64,000 nucleotides of DNA from DASZHJ01 sp963735465 (GTDB lineage Bacteria > Pseudomonadota > Alphaproteobacteria > ATCC43930 > CGMCC-115725), in the NCBI GenBank assembly GCA_963735465.1, contig CAVTLA010000002.1, forward strand, positions 496,001 to 560,000, written 5' to 3'. The position numbers and the translations under genes were made by a program. Below, in pieces: positions 1 to 8,669 of the stretch (position 1 is the first letter of the stretch; every line of letters starts with the position of its first letter). The notes beneath the pieces were generated by a model. That model ran no database searches, was not told the origin of the DNA, and saw nothing but the letters and a program-made list of their open reading frames with translations.

Positions 1-350
1 CCGTAGAACTTGTCTTCCACGGGATGGGTGAGCTTGGCGCCGGCGGTTTGCGCACGGTCGGCAACCGCGTCCACGTTCTCCACGTAGAGCATGAGCCCGA
101 CCGGCGTGCCGCCGACCGTCTGCGGCGCGCGCGAGCCCATCTCGGGATGCTCGTCCGCCAGCATGATGATGGAATCGCCGATCTTGATCTCGGCATGGCC
201 GACCCGGCCGTTGGGGGCGGCAATCCGCATCAGCTCGGTTGCGCCGAAGGCCTTCTTGTAAAACTCGATGGCGCGGGCGGCATCGCGGAGCGCGAGATAG
301 GGCGTGATCGCGTGGTAGCCGTCGGGAATCGCCTTCACTTTAGCGGGCAT
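1..350 (-). CDS. VOC (glyoxalase/PhnB-like) family protein, 3' end missing
   Basis: Read leftward from ATG at 350, with a GGAGG ribosome site about ten bases ahead. The frame is open through base 1, so only the first 116 residues are present and the C-terminus lies outside the window. The visible part shows AIEFYKKAFGA near residue 30, then GHAEIKIGDS and VGLMLYVENVD, the beta-alpha-beta-beta-beta pattern of small vicinal-oxygen-chelate proteins of the PhnB type. Such proteins are cytoplasmic metal-dependent lyases, dioxygenases or resistance proteins; the substrate cannot be told from the sequence. The next gene on the same strand ends 117 bases upstream, so a shared transcript is possible but not shown. 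Confidence 0.8.
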   Translation of the reverse strand, partial: MPAKVKAIPDGYHAITPYLALRDAARAIEFYKKAFGATELMRIAAPNGRVGHAEIKIGDSIIMLADEHPEMGSRAPQTVGGTPVGLMLYVENVDAVADRAQTAGAKLTHPVEDKFY

Positions 351-467
351 GGGTTTCCTCCGTTCGATGTGACGTGGGCGCTGTCGACTGAACATTGGGG
401 CGCCGGCGGCGTGTTCAAGCCGGAGCCTGCGTGTCCACCAGATGCCACGCGGAAGCCGATGAAGCGA

Positions 468-1667
468 TCAGCCGAGGGCGGCGCGGAACTTCTCGGCGAT
501 CGCCGGCAGCTGATCCTCGCGCAGGCACATGGGCGACAGATAGAGTACGCCCTCGGCCATGGCGGAGATGTTGCAGCGGAGGCTCGGCGTGCCCGCCTCC
601 AGGCGGCGCACGAGACCGCGCATGTCGAGCCCGTCATTGCGCTCCCGCAGCCGGACCTCGAGGAGAGGGATCGCGGTGCGGCGGGGATTGGCCGCCGGCG
701 CCGCCTCCAGCGCCGCGATCGGTTGCAGCGCCGCCAGCAGCGCCACGTTGAGCTTCTGCCAGCGCTGCCGCCGCTCCTCGCCGTTGCCGTGAAAGAGGCG
801 CAGCGCCGTCAGGAGCCCCACGATCTCCTCCTTTCCCACCTTGCACGGCCGGCCGATGCCGTGATGCGGCAGTCCCGGCAGCCGGCTCTTGTCGATGAAC
901 GCGGGCGGCGGATCGAAGAGATCGAAGAAGACGTCGAGATCAAAATTCTGCAGCGCCGCCGCCGCGATCAGGTCGCGCCGGCCGGTGAGGATGCCGGACG
1001 CCTGGGGCCCGCCGATCGCCTTGCCGCCGCTGTAGGCGACGAGATCGGCGCCCTCGCCGATGAAGCGGCGGAGATTCTCGACCGGCGGCAGCTCCGCCGC
1101 GGCGTCCACCACGACCGGCACGCCGCGCGTTCTCGCGACGGCGACCACCTCCGGCAGCGTCGGCTGGGAAAACGGCTTCGCGAGATAGTAGACCGCGGCG
1201 GTGCGCTCGGTAATGGCGGCGGCAATCTCCCAGGCCTCGACATCGCGCACGCCGGTGTCGCTGAAGCGGTCGGAGATGCCGACTTCCACCACCTTGGCAC
1301 CCAGCGAGCGCGCCGCGCGGTCATAGAAATTCCGATGGCTGCGCGGCACCACGATCTCGCCTTTCATGCCCGTGGTATCCGGGAGCCGGTTCATCTTGTC
1401 GGGATCGAGGCCGGTGATGCAGGCGGCAAGCCCCAGCAGCACCGCCGCCGCCGCGCCCGACGTGACATAGCCCGCCTCGGCACCGGTCGCCTCGGCGATG
1501 AGGACGCTGGCGCGCGCCTGCAGCTCCACCATGTCGACGCAGTATTGCGAGGCCTCCACCATCGCCTGGGACACTTCCGGCGCCATCAACCCGCCGGAGA
1601 GCCGGGTATTGGTGCCGAAGGCGTTGATGATGGGCGTGACGCCCAGCCGTTCGTAGACGGTGCTCAT
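468..1667 (-). CDS. SelA-like PLP-dependent lyase/transferase
   Basis: 399 residues. The fold-type I PLP pattern is clear: a phosphate-binding region near TSGAAAAVLLGLAAC (69-83), an aspartate in VVVDAAAELPP (Asp188) that should pair with the cofactor nitrogen, and the probable Schiff-base lysine in AYSGGKAIGGPQASG (Lys216). This pattern belongs to the group holding L-seryl-tRNA(Sec) selenium transferase and D-glucosaminate-6-phosphate ammonia-lyase. At about 400 residues and without the SelA N-terminal tRNA-binding extension it is more likely a small-molecule ammonia-lyase or aldolase-like enzyme than true SelA; no selenocysteine genes are nearby. It diverges from ggt across a region that carries palindromic repeat copy 1. 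Confidence 0.8.
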   Translation of the reverse strand: MSTVYERLGVTPIINAFGTNTRLSGGLMAPEVSQAMVEASQYCVDMVELQARASVLIAEATGAEAGYVTSGAAAAVLLGLAACITGLDPDKMNRLPDTTGMKGEIVVPRSHRNFYDRAARSLGAKVVEVGISDRFSDTGVRDVEAWEIAAAITERTAAVYYLAKPFSQPTLPEVVAVARTRGVPVVVDAAAELPPVENLRRFIGEGADLVAYSGGKAIGGPQASGILTGRRDLIAAAALQNFDLDVFFDLFDPPPAFIDKSRLPGLPHHGIGRPCKVGKEEIVGLLTALRLFHGNGEERRQRWQKLNVALLAALQPIAALEAAPAANPRRTAIPLLEVRLRERNDGLDMRGLVRRLEAGTPSLRCNISAMAEGVLYLSPMCLREDQLPAIAEKFRAALG

Positions 1668-1771
1668 GATGGATCCCCCTTTACGCTGCCCGATCGTAGG
1701 GTCTGGCGTGGCGCTTGTCGCCTTGACCCTGCGGGGGGCGGCTTCTAGGGTTCGGCCCTGCAGAGCGGCCG

Positions 1772-1882
1772 TGCGTCCTTCGACGCGCTTCGCTTGCTCA
1801 GGATGAGGTGGACTGGAGATGGCACAAAGAACATCTCCTTATCCTGAGCAAGCGACCTAAGGGGAGCGCGTCGAAAGACGCA
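1772..1882. repeat. palindromic doublet repeat, copy 1 (inverted orientation)
   Basis: Two inverted arms: a short left arm (1772-1808, TGCGTCCTTCGACGCG ... CTCAGGATGAGG) and a longer, somewhat diverged right arm (1837-1882) that reads the same on the other strand. The same pair of arms occurs at 32904-33000 and 50063-50172, but there the long arm is on the left. It lies in the divergent gap between the SelA-like gene and ggt, ending about 43 bases before the ggt start codon, so it could fold in the ggt 5' leader. It resembles REP/BIME-type elements of alphaproteobacteria. Confidence 0.85.
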
Positions 1883-1925
1883 CGTTGCCCGCCAGTCGAT
1901 AGTCAAGGTCAGGGAGGTTTCCCCC

Positions 1926-3515
1926 ATGGCAGGCAAGCGATCGAGCGGCGCCGAGGCGGCTTACGGCGAGCGCGCGGCATCGGCGGCGGGGACGCGGGAG
2001 GCGGCGGAGGCGGCGGTCGCCTGCCTGAAGGCGGGCGGCAACGTGGTGGATGCGGCAATCGCGGGCTCCGCGGTGCTGGCGGTGATGATCCCCAACGCCA
2101 CCAGCATCGGCGGCGATCTCCTGGCCTTGGTGAAGATCGGCGGCAAGCCCATTCTCGCCGTCAACGCGACGGGCGCGGCGCCGCGCCGCGCCACCATCGA
2201 GGCGTACAAGGCGCTCGGCCACCAGTTCGTGCCGGAGTTCGGCGGCCTCGCGGTGCAAGGGCCCGGCCTGGTCGCGGGCTGGCAGACGCTGCACGAGCGC
2301 TGGGGCAGCAAGCCGCTTGGCGAGCTGCTGGCGCCGGCGATCGCGCTGGCGCGGGACAGTTTCCCCGCCGGCTGGCGCGTCTCGGCCGCATCGGCGAAGC
2401 ATGCTCATGAATTCTCGGATCTGCCGGGCTGGAAGGGCGTCTTCGCGCCCGGCGGCGCGCCGCTCAAGGAGGGCGCGCCGTTCCGGCAGCCGGCACTGGC
2501 GCGGACGCTCGCCACCATCGCCGAGAAAGGTCCGCGCGCCTTCTACGAAGGGCCGATCGCCCGCGACATCGCCCGCGCCGTGCAGCAGGCCGGCGGCTTC
2601 CTCGCCGAGGACGATCTCGCCGCCATCAAGGCCGAGGTGCTGCCGGTGCTGACCACGCGCTATCGCGGCCTCGAGATCGCGAGCCAGCCGCCGATCACCC
2701 AGGGCGTGGTGCTGCTGCGGGCGCTGACGCTGCTGCAGGAGCTGGCGCCGAATCCTCGGCAAATGGCGCCGGAGAAATTCTGGACCGCGGCGGCGCGCGC
2801 GCTCCGCCGTGCTTTCGACGAGCGCCTGGCGATCCTCCGCGACGGACCCGAGGCGCACGCGCAGGCCGAGGCGATCATCGCCGGCAAGGCGGAGAGTCTG
2901 GGCCTGCCGCGCTTCGAGTTCGCCGGCACCGCCGACAACACCTCGAAGGTCTCCGTCATGGATGACAAGGGGAATGGCGTGGCGCTGATCCAGAGTGTCT
3001 ATGCGGAGCTGGGATCCGGCGTCGTCGCGGAGGAGAGCGGCGTCCTCCTCAACAACCGCATGATCGCCTTCTTCCTCGATCCCGCCCGCGCCAATCACCT
3101 GGTGCCGGGGCGGCGCACCATGCACACGCTGCACACCTTCATGGCGTCCGACGCAGACGGTCTCAAATGGATCGGCGGCTCGCCCGGCGGCGACAACCAG
3201 CCGCAAGTGAACCTTCAGGTGCTGGCGCGCATCCTGGATTTCGGCGAACCGCCGGAGGCCGCGGTGGCGGCGCCGCGCTGGGCGCTGGTGCCGGGCACCA
3301 AGCCTCGCGACATCGCGAAGCAGAAACCGGGCATCGAGTGCGAGCCTGGCGTGCCGCGCGAGGTGCGCGACGCCTTCGCCGCCGTGGGATTGCCGGCAAC
3401 GGAGAAGCCGGATCTCCGCGCCGGCAGCAGCAAGATCGTGGGGCGCGACGCGAAGCCGGACCTCCTCGGCGCCTTCGCCGACTGGCGCCGGGAAGGCGAC
3501 GTCGCGGCCGGCTGA
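1926..3515 (+). CDS. ggt: gamma-glutamyltransferase family protein
   Basis: 529 residues; ATG at 1926 follows AGGGAGG at 1911-1917. The N-terminal half has the family pattern AAEAAVACLKAGGNVVDAAI and TSIGGDLLALV. The small-subunit start is the Thr of NTSKVSVMDD (Thr339), aligned with the autocleaving nucleophile of E. coli Ggt, followed by SGVLLNNRM and GGSPGGDNQPQ, the oxyanion and substrate loop. The protein should self-cleave and hydrolyse or transfer gamma-glutamyl groups from glutathione-like substrates. Unlike classical periplasmic Ggt, no signal peptide is visible, so a cytoplasmic location is inferred. The cation transporter gene starts 19 bases after the stop, suggesting one transcript. 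Confidence 0.88.
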   Translation: MAGKRSSGAEAAYGERAASAAGTREAAEAAVACLKAGGNVVDAAIAGSAVLAVMIPNATSIGGDLLALVKIGGKPILAVNATGAAPRRATIEAYKALGHQFVPEFGGLAVQGPGLVAGWQTLHERWGSKPLGELLAPAIALARDSFPAGWRVSAASAKHAHEFSDLPGWKGVFAPGGAPLKEGAPFRQPALARTLATIAEKGPRAFYEGPIARDIARAVQQAGGFLAEDDLAAIKAEVLPVLTTRYRGLEIASQPPITQGVVLLRALTLLQELAPNPRQMAPEKFWTAAARALRRAFDERLAILRDGPEAHAQAEAIIAGKAESLGLPRFEFAGTADNTSKVSVMDDKGNGVALIQSVYAELGSGVVAEESGVLLNNRMIAFFLDPARANHLVPGRRTMHTLHTFMASDADGLKWIGGSPGGDNQPQVNLQVLARILDFGEPPEAAVAAPRWALVPGTKPRDIAKQKPGIECEPGVPREVRDAFAAVGLPATEKPDLRAGSSKIVGRDAKPDLLGAFADWRREGDVAAG

Positions 3516-3534
3516 GCCCTGGCGCCGCGCCCGC

Positions 3535-4104
3535 ATGGAAGTCCTCGCCGTCTCCGCCCTGGTCGTCGCCATCGCCGAGATCGGCGACAAGACCCAGCTT
3601 CTCTCTCTCGTGCTGGCCACGCGGTTCCGCAAGCCCGGCGCGATCCTCGCCGGCATCCTGATCGCGACGACGGGCAATCACGCGGTGGCGGCCTGGGCCG
3701 GCGCCTCCGTCGGCGCGCTGCTGTCGCCGGAGGTGCTGCACTGGGTGCTGATCGCGTCCTTCGTCGCCATGGCGATCTGGGCGCTGATCCCCGACCGCCT
3801 GGACGACGCGGGGAGCGCGCGGGCGACCCGGCACGGCGCCTTCGTCACGACGGTCGTGTGCTTCTTCCTGACCGAGATCGGCGACAAGACCCAGATCGCG
3901 ACCGCGGCGCTCGCCGCGCGCTTCGAGACGGTATGGCTGGTGGTGATCGGCACCACCCTCGGCATGATGGCGGCGAACCTGCCGGCTGTGCTGGGCGGGC
4001 ACTTCGCCGGCGGACGTCTCGATCTGCGGTGGGTACGCTATGCCGCGGCGCTGCTGTTCGCGGCGCAGGCGGCGCTCGTCGCCGGCGGCGTCGAGCTGTT
4101 CTGA
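3535..4104 (+). CDS. TMEM165/GDT1 (UPF0016) family cation transporter
   Basis: 189 residues made of two homologous halves, each opening with the signature acidic motif: AEIGDKTQ at 14-21 and TEIGDKTQ at 113-120. Hydrophobic stretches predict about six membrane helices with a charged loop in the middle (87-102). The family moves Mn2+ or Ca2+ across membranes, probably by exchange with protons; bacterial members such as MneA export manganese. It follows ggt closely on the same strand, so the two are likely co-transcribed. No yybP-ykoY-type manganese riboswitch is seen upstream. Confidence 0.9.
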   Translation: MEVLAVSALVVAIAEIGDKTQLLSLVLATRFRKPGAILAGILIATTGNHAVAAWAGASVGALLSPEVLHWVLIASFVAMAIWALIPDRLDDAGSARATRHGAFVTTVVCFFLTEIGDKTQIATAALAARFETVWLVVIGTTLGMMAANLPAVLGGHFAGGRLDLRWVRYAAALLFAAQAALVAGGVELF

Positions 4105-4117
4105 TCGGCTGCGGAGC

Positions 4118-4486
4118 TTAGGCGGAAGCCGCGCTCTTTACGGCCGTCAACGGCAGTCGGCCGCCGATGAGATCGGCGATGCGCTGGGGATCTTCGGCGA
4201 AACGCAATCCGACGGATCCGTCATCGCGCCAGGCGATCTCGGCGCGGAACGAGCCGAAGCGCTCGAGGATCAAGGTCACCGCGTCGCCTTGCGCCACCGG
4301 CGCCGCGACATCGAGTTTCGCGCCGCCGAGCGAGAGGTCGACGACGACGCAGTCGTACTGCCGGCCGGCGGCCTCGATCCGGGCCGCCCAGAGCACGCGC
4401 TTGCGCACGGTGGCGCGATGCGCCGCAGCCTCCTCCTCGGTGAGCGAGGGCCTCTTCTCCGGTGACGCGTCCACTGCCATAGCCAC
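4118..4486 (-). CDS. PilZ domain protein
   Basis: 122 residues. The two c-di-GMP-binding elements of PilZ domains are present: an arginine-rich segment RKRVLWAARIEA (about 28-39) and DLSLGGAKLDVA (about 51-62), matching the D/NxSxxG motif. The rest is a small beta barrel ending in GLRFAED. A single-domain cytoplasmic protein of this kind normally binds cyclic di-GMP and acts by protein contact on motility, exopolysaccharide or development; its target is unknown here. It stands alone, convergent with the transporter gene 13 bases away. Confidence 0.88.
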   Translation of the reverse strand: MAMAVDASPEKRPSLTEEEAAAHRATVRKRVLWAARIEAAGRQYDCVVVDLSLGGAKLDVAAPVAQGDAVTLILERFGSFRAEIAWRDDGSVGLRFAEDPQRIADLIGGRLPLTAVKSAASA

Positions 4487-4707
4487 TCCTGGTGCCGGTA
4501 TGCCCGGGCAAACGGGTGCACGGGGCCGGAATTATGTGGCCGAGTAGTTTCTTAATCATTACGAAGCGGGTGGGTCGCGGCAGCGATTGCCCGGCGTTTG
4601 CCGAGAATTGTCGTGATTACGCCGCCCCGCCGGCGGCCGGCAACCCCAAGGCTGGCGCGAAATATCTTCGGTGATCGCAACCAGTAGTCGCCGTATCCGC
4701 AGCGATA

Positions 4708-5292
4708 TCAAGGCCTGTCGGCGACCTCGGCGAAGAACTGTCGCAACGCCTCGGTGTTTTGCTCCAGGCTGTCGAGGGCCATCAGCATGGTGACCTCCTG
4801 ACCGTCCTCGGAGAGCGGCAGCAGCAGACGGGCGTATGACCGCGACTGCACACGGGTGTCGAGCAGCAGGAGATAAAGCGTCGGCTCGCGCCGGCGCACG
4901 ACGTCGCAGTAGTGCTCGTGGATCAGCGCGCCGAGCTCCGCAGGCTCGAAGTCGCGCGGGCTCTTGCCGGTGAACTCGGCGCCATGCACGGCGCAGATGG
5001 CGGTGCCGACCAGGCGGTAGCGGAATTCCAGCGGGTCACGCTGCACGTCGGCGAGCAGCAACCGCGGCAGGAAGGGCACGAGATCGCCGGGATCGATGTC
5101 GGCGCGGCGCGGCGCGAAGCGCTGCCCGCGCTTGCTCTGCCAATAGGCCCGCATCCGCGACAGGTCGGGATAGCGATCGGTCGCGAGATCGACCTCCACG
5201 GCCCCGATCCGGCTCGGCCGGCGCAAGGCCTCGGCGGGCCCGTCGTGCTCTGGCCAAAGCGAGGGAAGGAGTCGGCGCATGGCCGCGATCAT
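4708..5292 (-). CDS. PAS_5-type PAS domain protein
   Basis: 194 residues. The core, from RMRAYWQSKRG (about 46) through PFLPRLLLADVQRDPLEFRYRLVGTAI (a long contiguous segment near 70-98) to TMLMALDSLEQN near the end, matches the alphaproteobacterial PAS_5 family, in which a small alpha/beta sensor fold stands without an output domain. Family roles are poorly defined; a cytoplasmic signal-sensing function is inferred. A second start, MRRLLPS, four codons in, is possible. It is monocistronic, with about 220 bases of unassigned sequence on the PilZ side. Confidence 0.75.
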   Translation of the reverse strand: MIAAMRRLLPSLWPEHDGPAEALRRPSRIGAVEVDLATDRYPDLSRMRAYWQSKRGQRFAPRRADIDPGDLVPFLPRLLLADVQRDPLEFRYRLVGTAICAVHGAEFTGKSPRDFEPAELGALIHEHYCDVVRRREPTLYLLLLDTRVQSRSYARLLLPLSEDGQEVTMLMALDSLEQNTEALRQFFAEVADRP

Positions 5293-5454
5293 AGGCGTCT
5301 AACGATTGAAGCGGCATTAAATGCGCTCCCCTCATACGTGACGATGCAGCGGATCACTCTCCTGATATTTCCGTATGCGCCGCCGTTTCTGCGTCGCTGC
5401 CGATCTGAACTTGAGCGGCACGCCGAAATTACCAGGAGTTATGCAGCGGCCTCC

Positions 5455-7032
5455 TCAATGAGCGTCCCGTACCGGCGCCTGGGGCGGCATCACCTTGCGC
5501 ATCAGCGGCACCATGGCGGTCGCCACGACGAAGCAGAGGGCGATAACGAGGAACGCGTCGGCGTAGGTCTGCACCTGGGCCTCGCGCCAGGTGAGCGACC
5601 AGAGCCGGTGCAGCGCCGCCGCCTGGCCGCGCACGGGATCGCCGGAGAGCGCGGCGGTGTAGGTGGTGCCGAGCCGCTGCAACGTCTCCACCATGGCGGT
5701 GTTGGCGGTGTTGAGATGCTCCGCCAGGCGCAGGAAATGCAGGTTCGTGCGGTCGTTCAGGATGGTGCCGCAGCCGGCGATGCCGATGGCGCCCCCGAGA
5801 TTGCGCATGAGATTGAACAGGCCGGAGGCCAGCTTCAGCCGGTCCGGCGCCAGGCCGCCCAGCGTCAGCGTCACCGTGGGCGCCACTGCGAACTGCTGGG
5901 AGAATCCCCGGAACGCCTGGGGCAGCATCAGCTCGTGCCAGCCCCAGTCGTGGGTGATCGGCGTGAAATTCCACATGCTGACGGCGAAGCCGGCGAGGCC
6001 CAGCATCATCAGCCAGCGCAGATCGATGCGGCGCGCGACGTAGGTGTAGACGGGAATGCTCATGAGCTGGAACACGCCGGTGGAAAAGATCGCCTCGCCG
6101 ATCTCCAGCGCGCTGAAGCCGCGCACCCGTCCGAGGAACAGCGGTGTCAGGTAGATCGTCGAGAAGATCCCGATTCCCGTCACGAAGGAGAAGAAGCAGC
6201 CGAGGGAAAAGTTGCGGCTCTTGAGGGCACGCAGATCCACCACGGGATTTTCGAAGGTGAGGCTGCGCCAGATGAAGGCGATGCCGGTGATGGCGGCAAT
6301 CCACGCAGTGGCGCGGATGGTCTCGTCGCCGAACCAGTCCCAGCGCGGCCCTTCCTCGAGCGTGTATTCGAGGCAGCCAAGACAGATCGCCATCACGATC
6401 ATGCCGGGATAGTCGGCGCCGCGCAGCAGCTTGAGATTCGGCCGGTCGATCCGCACCAGCATCGGCACCACCACGGCGACGAAGATGCCGGGGATGAGAT
6501 TGACGAAGAAGAGCCAGTGCCAGGAGTAGTTGTCGGTGATCCAGCCGCCGATAGTGGGGCCGAGCGTCGGCGCCATTGACGAGAGCGCGCCCACGGTGGC
6601 GGCGGCGATCACTCGCTGGTGGCCGCCGAAGAACATGAAGGCGGCGGTGAAGACGGTGGGGATCATCGATCCCCCGAGAAAGCCCTGCAGCGCCCGGAAT
6701 GCGATCATGCTCTCGATGTTCCAGGCCCAGCCGCAGAGCAGGCTGGCGGCGGTGAAACCCACCGCCGAGGCGCAGAACAGCCAGCGCGTCGACATCACCC
6801 GCGAGAGCCAGCCGGAGAGCGGGATGACCACGATCTCGGCGATGAGATAGCTGGTCTGCACCCACGAGACTTCGTCGGGACCGGCGGAGAGCCCGCCGGC
6901 GATGTCGGCCAGCGACGCGGAGACGATCTGAATGTCGAGGAGCGCGATGAAAAATCCCACGCACATCGAGCCGAAGGCGAAGATCTTCGCCGGCATCGGC
7001 AGCTCGCCGGGCATGGCGGCCGGCGCGGTCAC
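5455..7032 (-). CDS. emrB: DHA2-family MFS multidrug exporter (EmrB-like)
   Basis: 525 residues with about fourteen hydrophobic helices, the DHA2 layout. Motifs include DEVSWVQTSYLIAEIV (about 53-68), the start of helix 2 in EmrB relatives, then PLSGWLSRVMSTRW and GGSMIPTVFTAAF. It should be the inner-membrane proton-drug antiporter of a tripartite pump. The GTG start at 7032 overlaps the stop of the membrane-fusion gene by four bases, so translation is coupled. A partner outer-membrane channel is not in the window. It is probably controlled by the HxlR regulator at the head of the operon. Confidence 0.92.
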   Translation of the reverse strand: MTAPAAMPGELPMPAKIFAFGSMCVGFFIALLDIQIVSASLADIAGGLSAGPDEVSWVQTSYLIAEIVVIPLSGWLSRVMSTRWLFCASAVGFTAASLLCGWAWNIESMIAFRALQGFLGGSMIPTVFTAAFMFFGGHQRVIAAATVGALSSMAPTLGPTIGGWITDNYSWHWLFFVNLIPGIFVAVVVPMLVRIDRPNLKLLRGADYPGMIVMAICLGCLEYTLEEGPRWDWFGDETIRATAWIAAITGIAFIWRSLTFENPVVDLRALKSRNFSLGCFFSFVTGIGIFSTIYLTPLFLGRVRGFSALEIGEAIFSTGVFQLMSIPVYTYVARRIDLRWLMMLGLAGFAVSMWNFTPITHDWGWHELMLPQAFRGFSQQFAVAPTVTLTLGGLAPDRLKLASGLFNLMRNLGGAIGIAGCGTILNDRTNLHFLRLAEHLNTANTAMVETLQRLGTTYTAALSGDPVRGQAAALHRLWSLTWREAQVQTYADAFLVIALCFVVATAMVPLMRKVMPPQAPVRDAH

Positions 7033-8135
7033 GGCGTCGCCTTCTCCGCCGGGCGCTCGTCCACGTCGGCGGTCACCGAAAGGCCCGGCCGCAGATTGCC
7101 GAGAGCCGACCCCTCGCCGTCCAGCAGGATGCGGACGGGAACGCGTTGCACGATCTTGGTGAAGTTGCCGGTGGCGTTCTCCGGCGGCAGCACGCTGAAC
7201 TGCGCGCCGGTGGCGGGCGCGAGGCTCGCGACACGGCCGTGGAACACCTGGCCCGGCAGCACGTCCGCCTGCACCGTGACCGGCAGTCCCGCGTGCATGT
7301 GGGCGAGCTGGCTTTCCTTGAAGTTCGCATCGACCCAGAGCCCGTGCGCCGGGACCAGGGAGATGAGCTGGCCGCCGACCGTGGCATAGGCGCCGACGCG
7401 GGCGCTGCGATTGCCGACGGCGCCGTCGATGGGCGCGCGCAGCTCGGTATAGCCGAGGTTGAGCGTGGCGGTGTCGCGGTCGGCGATCGCCGAGGCCAAG
7501 GCCGCCTGGGCCTGCTGCTTCTGGGTGTCGATCACGTCGATCTGGCGTTCCGCCGCCAGCAGCGCGGCGCGCGCCCGCTCGCCGGCGGCGACCGCCTTCT
7601 TGTAGTCGGCGTCCGCTCTCTGGAAGCTCTGCACCGAGGCAGCGGCGGTGGCGGAGAGCTGGCGATAGCGCACCTGATCGTCCCGGGCGCGGTCGATCTC
7701 CGCGGCGGCGGCGGTGATGCCGGCCTGGGCCTGGGCGATCATCGCGTCCTGCAATCGCCGCACCGCATCGAGATTAGCGAGCGTCGCCTGCTGGCCGGCG
7801 ACGGCGGCCACTGCCTTCGCCAGCGCCGCGCGATAGTCGCGGTCGTCGAGCTTCACCAGGAGATCCCCCGCATGGACCGCCTGATTGTCGGTGACCACGA
7901 CCTCGGCGATGAGGCCGGAGACCTTGGGCGCGATGACCGTGACATCGCCGCCGACATAGGCATCGTCCGTGCTCTCGATGAATCGGCTCACGGTCCACCA
8001 GTGGTGGCCGTACCAGGCGGCGGCGAGGGCGACGAGAAACGCCAGCGCCGCAAACCCATGCTGGCGACGCAGGAGCCGGCGACGGCCCTTGACCGAGATC
8101 ACATCCACGGCGCGATCGACATCGACGCTGCTCAT
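7029..8135 (-). CDS. emrA: HlyD-family membrane fusion protein (EmrA-like)
   Basis: 368 residues from ATG at 8135, which overlaps the HxlR stop by four bases. One N-terminal membrane helix (about 26-46), then the biotinyl-lipoyl-like half motif TDDAYVGGDVTVIAPKVSG, a long helical hairpin rich in Ala and Gln (about 100-220), and the second lipoyl half LGYTELRAPIDGAVG. The C-terminal beta barrel holds VDANFKESQLAHM, typical of EmrA. It bridges the EmrB-like pump to an outer-membrane channel. A longer upstream reading is excluded because it would run through the regulator gene. Confidence 0.92.
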   Translation of the reverse strand: MSSVDVDRAVDVISVKGRRRLLRRQHGFAALAFLVALAAAWYGHHWWTVSRFIESTDDAYVGGDVTVIAPKVSGLIAEVVVTDNQAVHAGDLLVKLDDRDYRAALAKAVAAVAGQQATLANLDAVRRLQDAMIAQAQAGITAAAAEIDRARDDQVRYRQLSATAAASVQSFQRADADYKKAVAAGERARAALLAAERQIDVIDTQKQQAQAALASAIADRDTATLNLGYTELRAPIDGAVGNRSARVGAYATVGGQLISLVPAHGLWVDANFKESQLAHMHAGLPVTVQADVLPGQVFHGRVASLAPATGAQFSVLPPENATGNFTKIVQRVPVRILLDGEGSALGNLRPGLSVTADVDERPAEKATP

Positions 8136-8653
8136 GACGGGCTCCGGTCTTCGGCAATGGGCTCCACGTCGACGGGCGCGGAGAGATAGCGGCGGCGCGT
8201 GCGCTCGTCGGCGGCGGGTCCGGGGGCCGCCCGGAAGGCGGACGTGGTCATCCTGCGGCCGCTCACGCCGTCGACCATCTGAGGCTCGGCGACGGCGCCG
8301 GTCGCGTTGTCGACGATGACAACGCTCGCGCCCTCGGGAGCGAAATGCTTGTTGCCCCAGGCCAGCAGCGCCCACAGCACCGGCCGGAAATCCCGCCCGC
8401 GCGCGGTCAGCACATACTCATCCCGCGGCGGATGCGCGCTGTAGCGCCGGCGCTCCAGCAGCCCGGACTCCACCAGGGCGTTGAGCCGGCGCGTCAGCAT
8501 GTTGGGGGCGATCTCCAGGCTCTTCTGGAACTGATCGAACCGCGTCGAGCCCAGGAAGGCGTCGCGCAGGATCAGGATGCTCCACCACTCGCCCACCCGC
8601 TCGAGGCTGCGGGCGATGGGGCATTGCAGGTTGCCGAGGCTCTTGCGTCGCAT
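8132..8653 (-). CDS. HxlR-family transcriptional regulator
   Basis: 173 residues. The winged-helix core is classic: CPIARSLERVGEWWSILILRD is split here as CPIARSLERVG and EWWSILILRDAF (11-33), then FDQFQKSLEIAPNMLTRRL and RDEYVLTARGRDF. The conserved N-terminal cysteine (Cys11) is the redox-sensing position in several HxlR proteins. A C-terminal tail of about 60 residues, rich in Arg and Pro, is longer than usual. It is the first gene of the efflux operon, sharing four bases with emrA, and most likely represses the operon, including itself, until a toxic ligand or oxidant is present. Confidence 0.9.
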   Translation of the reverse strand: MRRKSLGNLQCPIARSLERVGEWWSILILRDAFLGSTRFDQFQKSLEIAPNMLTRRLNALVESGLLERRRYSAHPPRDEYVLTARGRDFRPVLWALLAWGNKHFAPEGASVVIVDNATGAVAEPQMVDGVSGRRMTTSAFRAAPGPAADERTRRRYLSAPVDVEPIAEDRSPS

Positions 8654-8669
8654 GGCCGCCTAACCCGAG

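Noticed and set aside
24..1748. Long open frame on the plus strand opposite the SelA-like gene
   Set aside because: It is the mirror of a well-supported minus-strand enzyme; its residues are Arg/Gly/Ala-rich with no family pattern, as expected of antisense frames in GC-rich DNA. The same holds opposite the patatin, MscS and CyaC-like genes.
3535..4104. Manganese riboswitch upstream of the Gdt1-type transporter
   Set aside because: Only 19 bases separate it from ggt, too short for a yybP-ykoY element, and none is seen upstream of ggt.
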